Part shown: positions 41,981 to 54,689 of the stretch, piece by piece | Layout of the letters: every line of letters begins with the position of its first letter | How positions within the stretch are numbered: position 1 is the first letter of the stretch | NCBI GenBank assembly: GCA_036924285.1 | Contig: JAYKYS010000012.1 | Coordinates: forward strand, 10,354,001 to 10,418,000 | Direction: 5' to 3' | Origin: Asterella californica | Lineage: Eukaryota > Streptophyta > Marchantiopsida > Marchantiales > Aytoniaceae | DNA: 64,000 nt | Notes under the pieces: model-generated | Database searches by the model: none | Seen by the model: only the letters and a program-made list of their open reading frames with translations | Told to the model about the DNA's origin: nothing | Made by a program: the position numbers and the translations under genes

Positions 41981-42910
41981 ATGGCAAACAACGGTGTGGT
42001 TGCCGTTTATGGGAATGGCGTTCTCGCTGATAGTAAGAAATCGACTTATGCCGTGAAGGTCGGTTTAGCACAGATGCTGAGAGGCGGTGTGATAATGGAC
42101 GTGATCGATGCTGAGCAAGCGAGGATCGCCGAGGAGGCAGGTGCCGCAGCTGTGATGGCTTTGGAGCGAGTGCCGGCCGACATTAGAGCACAAGGAGGTG
42201 TTGCTCGAATGAGCGATCCGCAGATGATTAAGGATATCAAGAATGCTGTCACAATCCCTGTAATGGCGAAGGCCAGGATAGGCCATTTCGTTGAAGCGCA
42301 GATTCTGGAAGCTATTGGTGTGGACTTCATTGACGAGAGCGAAGTTTTGACGCCAGCTGATGACCAGCACCACATTAACAAGCACAATTTCCACATCCCA
42401 TTTGTTTGCGGTTGCAGGAATTTGGGTGAGGCTTTGAGAAGGGTGGCTGAGGGCTCTGCTATGATTAGAACCAAGGGAGAAGCAGGAACTGGAAACGTCG
42501 TAGAAGCGGTGCGCCATGTTAGGACCGTGTTGGGAGACATAAGGCGGCTGCAGGCTCTCGATGACGACGAAGTTTTCTCATTTGCTAAGACTATCGCTGC
42601 ACCTTATGAATTAGTGAGGCAAACAAAGCAGCTCGGCCGGCTCCCTGTCGTCAACTTTGCCGCTGGTGGTGTTGCAACTCCTGCCGATGCTGCTTTGATG
42701 ATGCAACTTGGGTGCGACGGTGTATTTGTAGGCTCAGGAATCTTCAAGAGTGGCGACCCTGTAAGAAGAGCACGTGCCATCGTCCAGGCTGTCACTCATT
42801 ACAACGACCCACACGTTCTAGCAGAGATCAGTTGCGGGTTGGGAGAAGCCATGGTTGGCATCAACTTGTCTGACAAGAAGGTTGAGCGTTTCGCCGAACG
42901 ATCTGAGTAG
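41981..42910 (+). CDS. PDX1: Pyridoxal 5'-phosphate synthase subunit PDX1
   Basis: PDX1 (SNZ/PdxS family) makes vitamin B6 (PLP) from ribose 5-phosphate, glyceraldehyde 3-phosphate and ammonia supplied by the glutaminase PDX2, as a cytosolic dodecamer of TIM barrels. The protein is 309 residues, the usual plant length, and intronless. Key residues are present at the standard positions: D40, K97 in [10 protein letters not shown] (ribose phosphate Schiff base) and K165 in [10 protein letters not shown] (product Schiff base). [11 protein letters not shown] and the glycine-rich phosphate loops ([26 protein letters not shown]) are intact. It ends RFAERSE like other plant catalytic PDX1s, so it is unlikely to be a non-catalytic paralogue of the PDX1.2 type. 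The start is the first ATG and aligns with known plant N-termini. Confidence 0.97.
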   Translation: MANNGVVAVYGNGVLADSKKSTYAVKVGLAQMLRGGVIMDVIDAEQARIAEEAGAAAVMALERVPADIRAQGGVARMSDPQMIKDIKNAVTIPVMAKARIGHFVEAQILEAIGVDFIDESEVLTPADDQHHINKHNFHIPFVCGCRNLGEALRRVAEGSAMIRTKGEAGTGNVVEAVRHVRTVLGDIRRLQALDDDEVFSFAKTIAAPYELVRQTKQLGRLPVVNFAAGGVATPADAALMMQLGCDGVFVGSGIFKSGDPVRRARAIVQAVTHYNDPHVLAEISCGLGEAMVGINLSDKKVERFAERSE

Positions 42911-45900
42911 AAAGTTCCTTGGGCACCATTTCGGTATCTGCACTTGAGACGAAGTAAAGTAATGATGTAGATGAATTGCTATGCGTAATCTTTTCACCGG
43001 ATCACTGTGTCAATTTTAATCATGGTCCGGGTGAGTACTATTCAGCCCTTGTATCTAGAGCTTTTGTAGGGGTCCTTCCAGTCAGCAGACGATTATCTTT
43101 CTTCAAGAACCACTAGAGGCTGAAGGGTATCTACCCCGGAATTACTTTCTCAGTGTGCGGGTTCGGTTGAGTCTTGTTTAAAAGCGTACTCGTTTATTTC
43201 CACTTGAACTGGTTAACTCATGTTGGTCTTACATGGCTAGCACTATAGATCATTTTGATGATGGTCTCTGTATGTAACGGAAGGCTTCTTGCTGAGCTTT
43301 AATGTGATTTATCTTCATCGATCTTCGGAGAGAAGTGCAACTGTCTCACTGTGTAGAAAGAGTGGATGCATGGTTCTTAGTCCGTTAAGCTCTTGACAGT
43401 CCTCTCCATCAGAAAACTTTGTAGGCATGGAAGGTGGCAACTGGGAATTTTTAAGTTGCGCCCACACCCAACTGCGTGTAGAGGTATCAGTGGACTCAGA
43501 AGCAATTTTAGGCAGGGGCAGGGCACTACTTACCTATTTTCTCAAGTCAATGCATGTCTTTCTCAGCGTTGTCATGTCTGAGGTTGTCGGTCGATATGCA
43601 ATTTGGCAGTGCACGGAAATCCTGAGTAAGTTCATCCATTTTGCGGTTGTGAATTTAGTTGCCCATTGTGTGTAGCTACTGATTTGGCTAGATCGTAATC
43701 CACCTCATCCCTGTAGTATCTTCTAGAAGCTCACGCGTCCTTCTAGAAGATACAACAGGGACTCCGTTCTTGTTCCGAGTGGGGAACTCGGAAGTATGGA
43801 AAGAATCCGTGTTATGATGAAGTGAATGAAGTCGGGTTCCTTCCAGATTTGGTGCAATAGGCCTCGTTAGTGTGAAACGCTCAGGTTAGACGTGGATGAA
43901 TGTTGGGTGAGGAAAGGCACGAGAATTGTTGCTGCCAACAATGGTATATTGGAAGTTCTCTGGGATATACCACACAGGTCTGTTGTACAAAGAAGCAAAC
44001 CTCATTGCAGTCGCGAGAGGAGGAGGGTTTGAGGTTCATGGAGACGACGTGGATGTGATAGGTTAGGTTAAAGATCATATTCCTGCATGTTGATAGTTTA
44101 ACTCCAGTGACTGGCCATTTGTAAGATTGAACAGGAAATCACGAGCGCTGCAAGCAAGATGGGCGTCGTAGGCACTGTTGCATGATTGGAATTTTGGGAA
44201 GGAAGTGGGGAAGTAGTCTAAGGCTGGGGTTCTGTGGTAACGTTGTGTTGGTGACAATATACTCCAGAAGTCTGTACTGGTACTTGCATCTTTCTGTACT
44301 GGTAATTGCGTCTTTTATCGTGTTTAGTCGGGTGTGTTTACAAAGGATTGTGTGTGGAGTACAAACAAGTGGCTACGTTTGCAATGGGATTGCGACGGTT
44401 ATGTATTTGCAGAAGATTTTAATTTTTAATTTCGAGAGATTGTTAATTGTGTGATTTTAGAGAAAGTGTTTACGTGGTATAATTTAGAGTCAATGAAAAG
44501 TATCATTGCGAACCCTTGATACCTCGTATTTTTCCCTGAAGTGAATTAATTTTAAAGAGTACAAAAATTTTAAAAAATATTGCGTCCTGTTTAGACTGAG
44601 TGGTTAGATTCTGCTCGGAGAAGAAGACATTTTATAAAATCATAACATAACGAAAAGTCAAGTTAACTTTTAACGTTGTAGAGAGTCATGTGATGTTGTA
44701 CGGTGTGTGGTGTTTGTGCTTTTTGTTCATTTATGGATTGTGGATACAGTGATTATTATTGTTATGAAAATAAATTATTTTAATTTGAATTGAAAGATTT
44801 ATATGTATTAGACATGAAAAGTTTTGAATTTGTGTGATAATCAGTTGGATCAAGAAACGGAACACAGTTACCATCACGTTTGACTTTGAAAACTCACTCA
44901 CAGCCAAAAATATACATCCCAAGCGTACTTCTGCCCCGGGAAAGGAAGTCGACAAGCAGATTTATAGCACCTAAAATTCAGGTTTTTGATTCTTCGATCA
45001 CCTTCTTATTTTGATTTTATACCGTCATTTGATTTTAAAAAAGATTATATATATACACAGTTTTTATACATTAGTCATGAGTATTTTTATACTGTCCATA
45101 TCCAGTACACAAATCACTGGCCGGATGTGTAATAAAACAGTATCTTTATAAAGACTTTCAATCTATACTCATGAGCACGAGCATGCATCGTTGGTTTATG
45201 AGACGAATAGAATTCTAATTTTACATCTATTGAAATTAACGCAGTGAGTAGTGTCTTTGACTAGATGCACTATGTCAGGAGTTCAAAACCCAAACAGAGC
45301 GGACGACAGATTGAAGATTTAGAAAGATAATTGATTTGTCACAAACTTAATGATTAGAGGCGTAATTGATTGTCTTACAAAATCAATCATTATTCAGAAA
45401 ATTTAGAAGGGTAGTCTAAGGATTAAAATATGCTTAGAGTACTCAAAGGTGACATCTGATTCGGTGTGAAAATAAATTATTGTGTTTAGAAATATGAGAA
45501 TATAGTAATACATGATCTGAACTGAGTCTGGGCGCAATATACATGGGTGAATAAGCAGAGAGATCAGTTGGAGTCCAGGATTTGTATTTTAACAAAGAGT
45601 AATACTCCGAATCTAATGCTTTCTTTCATTCAGAAGCTTCTGGATCGGATACCATTTCTCGGAAGACTCTTTTCGTCCTTGAGAAGAATCGAAGATATTC
45701 GAGTTCTTGTAGACCTCTCCAGATCAGATTCCACTGTTTCATCTTGCATCCACTGGCGCTTCCTGATTGCTGATGGTTGATTATTTGTTCCTCAAGATAA
45801 CAAGGTAGTTATAGTTCAAGATGAGTAACATGTTCATCTAAATTGTGCTAGACTAGTGTGGAGTTGGAATGATGAGATATATGACTGAGATGACGTAAAA

Positions 45901-45940
45901 ATCATGACACTAGTAGGAAGGACATGTGTTTTCTGAGTAG
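42911..45940. other. PDX1 3' region and intergenic DNA
   Basis: The first 200-400 bases are probably PDX1 3' UTR; no AATAAA was seen close by. Beyond that, open frames are short and featureless. At 43715-43755 there is an imperfect inverted repeat (ctgtagtatcttctagaagc and ccttctagaagatacaacag). The part 44460-45500 is AT-rich. No RNA gene was identified. Confidence 0.45.
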
Positions 45941-45947
45941 GACTAGT

Positions 45948-46375
45948 TTACAAAGGACCTCCTGAGAGGACTGAAGGTTGCCAAACATTACCTTGGTCTT
46001 GAAGGGAGACACAGTCCTCATTGAAAACTACATCTCTAGAACGTATTGCACGTCTAGAAATAGGATCAAAAAGTTTATACGCTTTTGAATCCGAACAATA
46101 ACAAAAAAGGATGCAATTTTTGCTCTTGGACTCAATTTTATTCTTATCCGTCACTGGGATCCAAACATAACACTCACAATCAAATTCGTAAAGAGATATT
46201 TTGTTAGGTTACTTTCCAGACCAAATCTCTTCTCGGATACTCTTTACCTTATCACACTCTCTAATAAAACTATCAAACTCTGAAGTTGATGATCCATATA
46301 CCTCGGTTAAAAGACGAAGCGGTCCCTCATGCATACCCCTAAACTTAATCACCATACCTACCGGCCAATCCTAAA
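45948..46375 (-). pseudogene. Ty1/copia integrase-region relic
   Basis: The minus strand encodes EFDCECYVWIPVTDKNKIE, then KSKNCILFCYCSDSKAYKLF and ISRRAIRSRDVVFNEDC. This is the typical block after the copia integrase core (C-Y-V, K-C-x-F-x-G-Y-S, K-Y-R-L, R-D-V-x-F). The Gly of the GYS motif is changed, and a stop occurs at about 46210. Upstream residues (EFDSFIRECDKVKSIREE) are degenerate. No RT, LTR or gag remains. It is a small old fragment between PDX1 and the TPR gene. Confidence 0.78.
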
Positions 46376-46953
46376 GGATGAGTGTTAAGAGGTTAAACAA
46401 ATTACAAATAACATGTGAGTTGACCTATGAATAAGCTCTTCCACATTGAAAGTTTAGTAATAAAACGATCATTACATATTTGGCCTTTCCATTTAAAGAT
46501 GAGAGATGAATAATATTGAATGCAAGGATGTTTAGCTATCTACATAGCAAACCCACAGTTGTTGGTACTCTGTTGTGTACATTTCCTGGTCTTTTGAAAT
46601 CGACTGTAAGTTATGCAAACGCACACTGTAAAAGACAATAAGGTAGCCGAGAAACTACGGTAGTAGAAGAACGACGTAACTCGTGTGCTTTCCGATGGCA
46701 CGGAAGTACACGTCCTTCGGATCTGTCGAGTACCTTCTCTCGGTTCTAAGGAAATAGAATTAGGAACATTTATTGCCTTCCTTCAGTTAGCAGGATGGTC
46801 TGTCGGCGAGAGGGTCGCACGCCTGTGTTTCAACTTTCAAGAAATGGACTTTCTTGGTCTCGAGTTTCGGAAGCAAGCACTTAGCCCCAGTTCTGGTATA
46901 AGAGCGACAAAACTCCTTGAATTCTTCCGGACCAGCCGGTAAATAAATAAATC

Positions 46954-49900
46954 ATGGGGCCCTGGCAGCACCTTGCTGCTCGCCTTGTGGCCACTGCGGG
47001 CCGGTGTTCGTCGAGAAGTGTGAACAGATTTTCCAAATCACCTTTAACACTACAGACTGTAGTTCCTCTGCTAGGTTTGTCACCGCAACTCTCGTTTCAG
47101 GATTCAGATCCGTGGATCGCAAGCCGTGCACTGTACTTTGCCGACTTTCTTTGTATTTTGAATTCGTTGGCATTTGATCCGCTGGTTGACAGCCAACGCT
47201 CTTCTTCAAATCGATGATTGAGTGATACACGACTGAGCAAATTTTTGCTTACGTATATACGAATCAGTGACGAAGGTTTTATGAGCTGTCGTTATATGTA
47301 CAGCGTTTTATTGTGCTCAAGTTACACGTAAGCCATAAGAGATGATTTACTTGAGCTGGTGAAATATATCATGCTTCTGCTTTTGATGAAAATATGCGAC
47401 AGCTAGATTGTGGAAATAGATCGATGTAGATTCAGTGTTCAGCTGTAAAGTCTAAGCTGCTTGTTGTGGCTACATTTGAAGGTCAGTGGAAGTGCCTGTT
47501 GAAGCATAGGAGAAACAGTGGTCACCAGAGAACATGGGCATACCTTCTAGGAGTTCCAGGTAAATTAGTGAGTTCCCAGAGACTTCATGGACACGATCGT
47601 CGACAGTCTGCTGTTCATGTACTTCAAACAAGCCGCAACAACAGCCTCTCGGTATCCATATGAAGCCTCCTCACGTGTCGTCTACTGTGGGGTACAGCAG
47701 CAGTTTTGGTCTGTGGAGGAGCAAACGTGGTGGAAGCAGAAGAGCCGAGGAACAATTCCCCGCCGTCTACGGGATCTTCTCTTCTGAGTGAAGTTTACCT
47801 TTCAGATGAGACTTTGGTTGAATCGCAGCCGGGGGAGGCTCCCTCCAATTCGCACACAGCGAAATGGAGGATTTACACTGATATGGGTCGAGATTTATTC
47901 TCCAAGGTAATCTTGCCATGAAAATTATTTCCTTCGTCCAAATCTGTGTATCTAGAAAAGTAGTGTTTTAGAAGATCCTTGTTATGTCGGGTACTCGCGA
48001 GCGGGGTACTGCAGGGGGTGGTGTGATGTTTAATCAATGTTCCACGGCGAAAACAGCCCTAAAAAACAAATAAAATATGAACAAAAAGAAGGAGAAAAGA
48101 AAACAGGAAGACGATCCTTGTTAGACATCTTTGAAATACTTGATTCAGAATTTCCTCGATGATTTATCGCAGGGCCGACTCGACGAGGCAGAAAAGTACT
48201 TTATACAGGCACTGGAGGAAGCTAAGAAAGGTTTCGGGGAAAGGGATCCACATGTCGCCTCTAGTTGCAACAATTTGGTTAGCTTTCATCACTCTTCACC
48301 GACGTTTCTACCCAACAGTTGATTTTGCGAATGATGCCATGTGGAGTCTACATTGATTAGAGACTTAAGAAACTTCATCCTATACTTGAGAAGGACGACG
48401 TTTGCTGAAGCAGTCTGCAAATTTTCTTGTTATGTCCCAACTTCAGAGAACTTTAGAATATTACCGACAGCAGACAACGAATTAGCTTAAAGGTCTTTGT
48501 TGAGCTTTCATTGACTTTTTCTGGGTATAGATAAGTCAGCTTACAAAAGTAAGCTTCTCCTGATTCTCTTGCTCGTATGGATTGTTCACAGGCCGAACTC
48601 TTTAGGATGAAGAAAGACTACGCTCGGGCAGAACCCTTATTCTTGGAAGCTGTTCAAAGACTTGAAGAAGCTTTCACCTCGGAAGATCATGAAAGGTAGG
48701 TCTTGAGATTGTGCAGATGTTTTATGTAATCTTAATACCCGTAATTTGCATATGCTGGAGCTTCTTCCTCCTTCTTGGTCTGCTGTGAAGGTAAGTGCAT
48801 GCACATGTTAAACGTGCATTTTCGAGAGCATAGTTAGTTTGTAAGTACTTCGATGTGTAGCACCGCCTACAAGATGTGAACGGTGTGTAAAGTGGATCAA
48901 TAAGAAATTGTCTACTGACAAGCCACAAAACTTGGATCTGCAAACTATAACAGTGTGGGGTTTGCTCTTCATAATCTTGCGGGCACTTACCTTTTGCAAC
49001 GGAAGTTCGAGGAAGCTCGCAAATGCTACGAGGTTAGATGCTTCTTATTCTGTAATTTACGTTCCACCGTGGTAGTTCATTGTTGATTTTTCAACATAAA
49101 TAGATGTAGTAGGTAGCGTTAATTCAGCTCTACCACGTCGCAGGTTTAGATTTGTTTGGATGAGTCCAAGGCATTACTTTCTAGAACCTTCTTGTGAGAA
49201 AGTAAACTACTTCCACGTTTCTTCTTGGAGATGTTCAGGGTATCACACTGTTCAGTGTTCTGACGATGTGCTAATTTAGTGAAATGCTGGTTTGGTAACT
49301 TTTCATTTTGGGTTTGTGCTTTCTCAGCGCTCATTGAAGGTACTTTTCGCCAAACTTAATTGTCCTTGTCTTGTAATATACTTTTCGGAAGTTAGTAGTA
49401 CTGGTGGATCGTATTAATTTCGTAGCCGGAAGAAATTCAGGCCGTATCATCCTACACGACCATCTAGTTTGCTTTACCTTTTTCCATCCAGTTCATTAAG
49501 GATTAAGTACGATAACTAAGCGCGCAGATGATACATGCTCTAGGTTCTTCCTCTGGATTAGTTACTGGATTGTTTACTGGCAGATAAAGGAGAGAAAGTT
49601 GGGCCAGAATCACCCAGAATACGCGAGCACATTGTTCCATCTTGGTGAGGTATGCGTTTTGAAGTATAATTCCTGTAATCTAGAGAGAAAGACATACACA
49701 AATACACGCATAAACAGACGGCACCCCCCAAGGTGGAAGTTTTGCATGTTCTCCCAGAAAATATACTTTGCAGGTTTAGAAAATTACAGTACTGACTGTT
49801 ATATGACCTTTTGTTGCCTTGAGAGCGGTTTGATCGCTGGACGACAATATATCTTTCTCAGGCGAAAGGTGGATTTCGCAAGGGAACCAGGGTAGAATGC

Positions 49901-52900
49901 TCATGTGTGGTTTGGAAACAATAATGCAGGTTTTACGACTGCTAGGCAACTATAAGGATGCCGAGGAACTTATCCGCGCCTCAATTAAGATTCTGGAGGT
50001 ATTGTGAGCAATGAACGTTCTCAGTGATGCTGAAATGAAGGTTTCAGAGAATTTCAGGAATTCTGAGCATGAAACTTAGACTTTATGTCCTGTTTCTTTT
50101 GACTCACGTTATAATCTGGTTCAAAACTTAACTTGCTCGGTGAGGTCAAAGGAGAGTTCTTAGAGAGCTCATGTTTTTCTTACTTGATTCTTCTTGGTCG
50201 TAATAGTCATGGTTTTCTTGATTACGATTTTCATACCTAAAATGACAGATGTTTCTCATGGTCCTGGTTTGCAGGAAGGAGGAGTTGGGCACTCTCAAAC
50301 GGCTATCAGACGGATGGGCCGTCTTGCGGAGGTTCACCTTAAAACACCTACCCCATGGCTGAGAGTGGTCATTGACGCAACAGTTTACATGAACTGGCAT
50401 ATGCACAAATTTGACCTTTATCAATCTGACCAGATCCTCTTTTTCGCAGGAGGGTGGCTTGAGGCGTTCCATTTTCATTTCTAAGTGTCATTTGTTGTTG
50501 CATAGGTCTTAACATCCATGCCAATTGTTAATATTGTGCAGATTTTGACACATACAGATCAGATGCAAGAAGCTGAGAACCTGCAGAGGAAGATTCTACA
50601 TGTATTAGAATTGTCGCAGGTTTGTTCGTTTCGATGGGCACGCCTACAAAGAGAAAATCTCGTAAATTCTAAATTTATGCAGGTTACATACATTTAATCG
50701 CATCAGAGTGTTTGCGTTACAAGGCTCTCCTTGGGTAAATGGTCACTACATGACCTCGGGTGTTTGGCCTGCCGAAAAACGTGGGATAAACGTAATTGAA
50801 GGATTAGGATAATAGTAGGCTGGAAGGATCCTTTGTTTCAAGACTAATTCAGTTTGTTGATATATTGCAGGGAATAGAGGCAATAAGCACAACTATGGCT
50901 GCAGAAAACCTGGCTGGGACATTGCAGGCTGGTGGGAAACTGAAAGAGGCTGAAGAGCTTTTCCAAAGGTCATAGGCCCAGCGGTGTCGCTATTAGTGAC
51001 TAGGCTTCAGAGTGCTTTGATAGTCGGATTCACGTCAGACTGCAGATTTGCTGCGAATTTGATCGGAGTTTCATGTAGTCATATCGGTGTCCGATCCTTC
51101 TACTTCCTTTTGAAACTTTGTCAGCTTGTACGTCTTACAGGGTTTCGTGTATCTTGAATTTGCAGATGCTTTCAAGTTCGGCAGAAGATCCTCCCACCAA
51201 ATCATATTCAGGTTATCCATTCCCGAAACACCTTCTTTTCAGAGCTTATGTTCATAATCCACAAACATGTTCGTCAAACTTATCAAAGCATTGTTTTCTC
51301 CAGATAGGTGTAACGATGTTCAAACTGGCTTCGGTGATGATTCAACATGGTAACGAGTTAGCGTCCAAGAAGGGTGGACACAACTTATCAGATGCTAAAT
51401 CAGAGTACGAAATAGCGGAAGAGTTGCTAAGACGGGCGATAAGGTAATGTAATTGCGTAGGGTTGGATAGTGTTGTAGGAATCACGATGTAGGTCTGCGG
51501 ACTTTCTCTGGAGAATTAGTGGCTGAATAATCAGCTCACGAGAATTTCTAGAGACTGGAATCTTAGGAATAGGAATTGAATCATTGCAGACAGTACCGTA
51601 TCAGCTGAATGAGATATACAGGGTCGCGGAGCGCTGCTGGAAAGATGTTTCGGGTGCGCAGGTTCCAGTTTCACTCCGAGCGGGGCCGTTAATCTCTTTG
51701 GTAGGTTATCACAATTCTTTTATCCTATGCACCGCCTGACCGATGATTCAGTTTTGTCACGTTCGAGCTGTAGAGTGGGATGTTCAAACGAGCCGGAGGT
51801 TGCTCAAAAGAAGGCAAGACGTTAGCTTTGTGGACTCGGTTGAAGGACTTATATGTTCTTTTTTCGTACGGTAGCTTCGGTCGTTGGATGCCTTTGGTCG
51901 TCTGGAGATACGCAAGTTGGAATTGGCCGCAACTTCGGAGGTATGTGATCAGCTATGGAGCTCATCGGGTTCGAACTTCTGTGAGACGGATTTTCGATAG
52001 ATCAGTTTCGTAATTCCACGCTCAGTCGATTTCAGATCAAGGGTGACCTCTTAGGCTGGAATGTTACGCTTATATCTTTCTAAGGTTGTGTCAGGCGTCA
52101 CGGTTAGCAGTTGTCGCGGACAAAGCGCAAGTCCAACTTACCTCACAAATCTACTGTAGCTGTTTGGAACTGTCATTCTTTTAAGCGAGCTCAATGTTTT
52201 GGCGTAGTTTGCGAAGTTTCTCCCACCTTGTGCAAAGATGGCTGTCCTTAATGTCGCCAGGAAGATTATTGATAGCTTAAATGCTTTTAGTTCAGAAGAG
52301 CCAACGTAAGTAGCAGTTTTCCTTGTCGTAAGAAACCACCTCGCGGATCTTCGAAGAGTGCGTGGATGTGCTACGATGTCGTGAAACCCACTGGAATAGG
52401 AGGTAGTATATTTGTGTCGCTAACCATACACAGAGAAATAGTTTCAAGATGTATGTGCATTAGCTGATCTGTTCGCGGCTGCAAAGCTTGCTCTGAGATT
52501 CGTAATGTGGTACTTGTGTCTTGCCAGGAGAAAGAGAAGGGAACAACCGAGGCAGAGAGGAGCTTCCTTCAGTGTTTGTATATACTTGAAAAGGTCCGTA
52601 CTCTAATATCTTCTCTGTGCTTGGAATCCTTTGTGATTGTAGCGCAACAAGTCAAGATTCAAGACCCACAAGTTTCAAGATTCTAGCTGACTCACAAGTT
52701 TGACGTTGATTGGATGTTACAGTCGGGACTTCCAGAAGAGTTGGCCTCCATCCCTGAGGTACAACGCCAACACATTGCTTGCTTGCGGCACCTTGCCGGG
52801 CTACTTAGTTCTATATCCTTTCTAAACAAAAACTCCACTAGTAAGCAACAAATAGCTCAACTCTTAGCTAGGTCTGAAAGCATAGAGGCAGAACTTAGAA

Positions 52901-52920
52901 GAGTAGTGCCACAATCCTGA
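46954..52920 (+). CDS. Kinesin light chain-like TPR protein, at least 18 exons
   Basis: Proposed coding exons are 46954-47074, 47704-47906, 48173-48277, 48592-48695, 48954-49032, 49328-49339, 49584-49649, 49930-49998, 50275-50331, 50542-50619, 50871-50968, 51166-51211, 51304-51443, 51622-51700, 51875-51940, 52238-52305, 52528-52593 and 52723-52920. All have AG/GT borders, and phases agree except between 52305 and 52528, where one base or a small exon is missing. The product is about 550 residues of tetratricopeptide repeats, e.g. GRLDEAEKYFIQALEEAKKG, KKDYARAEPLFLEAVQRLEE and RKFEEARKCYERSLK. The first exon is Arg/Ser-rich with no acidic residue before the splice site (MGPWQHLAARLVATAGRCSS), suggesting a mitochondrial or plastid transit peptide. 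Exon 1 and its splice to 47704 are the least certain. TPRs bind protein partners; the partner is unknown. Confidence 0.8.
49328..49339 (+). other. 12-base microexon of the TPR gene
   Basis: ttctcag precedes and gtactt follows the 12 bases cgctcattgaag, which encode RSLK. Joined to the flanking exons it completes the helix CYE-RSLK-IKERKLG of one TPR unit. Without it that unit would be four residues short. Exon phase is 0 on both sides. Confidence 0.75.
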
Positions 52921-54233
52921 ACCATTGCTCTTTCTAACTTGACATGGTGACACTAATTCTACTACACTACTACCCTAAACTTTCGTCATACTTTAGTCAA
53001 AGCATATTAAGGAACTCAGTGAAGCATAAGGTATCTGCTCACCCACCCTGGGACGTCCCGAGATCATCACTCACATTAGAATCAAGGAACAATTTAACGA
53101 CAGGCCTACGGATTCTTCACACAAAATTCACATGAGTAATGGCTAGTACCGGGCCTGGCTCGTTACGCCCACACGCGAGTACTTTTAGTCCGCATTCAAG
53201 GTGAACCCATGGGACCTCTCACCCTTGTTTTTTATCTGAATCTTTTCATTCGCCTCCATGGAAATGCCCTTTGTTTTCTATCTGAATATCCTCATTCTCT
53301 TGTTGTCGACATGCTCTCTCAGAAAAAGAACAACCGTAGTGGTTTGAAGAAAACCCATAAAATGAGAAGGTGGCGTCCTTCTCTACTATATAACATGCAT
53401 TATCTAATAGCTACCGAAGCAAGGTAACGAGGCGTTGTCCACTAATCATTTGACCTCCTTTGCGGATTCCATTCCCAACTGAGGACATCAACTGGATATT
53501 CACGTAAGGCACATGCTCAGGTTTGATTCATAATAACCTGTCTAATTGATTCTGCAGGTGTAGCTTCTGCGCTCTAGTTCAAACAAGAGGGAATGAGTAA
53601 ACTGTTGAGAATCCAAGCCTAACTTCTCCTCCGTCTTCTCGTCGTTATTTGGGTGGGACTAGGCATGCTCATTACCACTCGAGTTTTACGATAACAACCC
53701 AACGATTCATGGGTATGGGAAGAACTATTCATTGCCTCAATCAAACACTTCCCGTACTATTTGAGAAGCTCAGCCCAGATTTTGTAGAAAGACCTTGTAT
53801 GCCATGTTGACTAATGTGACTGGGTTTAACAGATTATTTTGCCGATCTCACTTTTATCACTTTAATTTATTCATAATATGCGATACGAAGCTGTCTGACC
53901 AGATAGCACAATTCTAGCGACCTCGCCTTCGAGGCAGAAGTGCTTTCAATAAATTCAATATGAGAACAAGAGCTGTCGCTGCGACACTAATCATTTTCCT
54001 GCAGCAGGAGCATTCCTAGTAAGGACTCGATGTATGGCCCCCAGCCCAAACCAAAAACCAAATTACAAGCGAGGCCCTGTAGAGACGTTCTATACCTTTC
54101 GGTTAGATGCTCTCTAGATACCTGTACGATAAGTCCTCATTTGTCACTTATAGTATTTGTTAAATATGGCTTCCTTTCAACTCTTTCTTTTATTTGGGCT
54201 TGGTTGAAAAGCCGTGTGTAAGCCGCAGATTTA
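52921..54233. other. 3' region of the TPR gene and intergenic DNA
   Basis: No coding gene was recognised. The first few hundred bases are likely 3' UTR. There is no repeat longer than about 15 bases apart from simple variation. Confidence 0.45.
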
Positions 54234-54689
54234 TTACACTGTTTCCTCCTTGGCCAGATTCAAGCTTAAATTAGATGTAAAAGAGATAGCCTTCAGGTTT
54301 GGTGGCAAAACTGCTATTGCAATAATATCGCGTGTTGGTGTCCGCGTGTTGGTATCAGGTGTCTCCCCAGGTAAATAAACACAAGTGTCAGTTTTGGCCT
54401 TGGCGTTACAGACGGCTGTGCCAGCCACATATATGAATACTACTAAAACAGGAAGCCACAGAGGCCAGTGCAACCCTAACTGCAAAAGAGCAGTGTGTCC
54501 TTGCTTACTTTTCAAGGGTATGACATAACCAAACCACGTCTCTATAGTCTGTATGGACAATGACGTGCCTTGAATTTCTAAACTTCTACTAATCTCCTTC
54601 CAGATGCTTGCATGCTTCAAAGCTTGCAAGTTCATTTCGGAACCCTGTAAGTTCACTACGGAACCCTGTGTGACTGTCATAGTAGTCAA
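54234..54689 (-). CDS. Hypothetical 151-aa protein with one membrane segment
   Basis: The frame is open for 151 residues and has a hydrophobic stretch WPLWLPVLVVFIYVAGTAV at about residues 75-93, long enough to span a membrane. The N-terminus has a short internal duplication (VVNLQGS, EMNLQAL) that comes from a DNA repeat (ggaaccctgtaagttca-type units near 54640-54670). No homologous family is recognised. A chance frame is quite possible, since similar-length random frames occur in the window. No splice extension was convincing. Confidence 0.3.
   Translation of the reverse strand: MTTMTVTQGSVVNLQGSEMNLQALKHASIWKEISRSLEIQGTSLSIQTIETWFGYVIPLKSKQGHTALLQLGLHWPLWLPVLVVFIYVAGTAVCNAKAKTDTCVYLPGETPDTNTRTPTRDIIAIAVLPPNLKAISFTSNLSLNLAKEETV

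Noticed and set aside
42046..42540. Minus-strand frames of 164 and 150 codons
   Set aside because: Antisense shadows of PDX1, whose plus-strand product is unmistakable.
45238..45305. tRNA-like string with a B-box-like ggagttcaaaaccc and an A-box-like start
   Set aside because: The sequence does not fold into acceptor and anticodon stems by eye, and the A box is poor. No second copy was seen.
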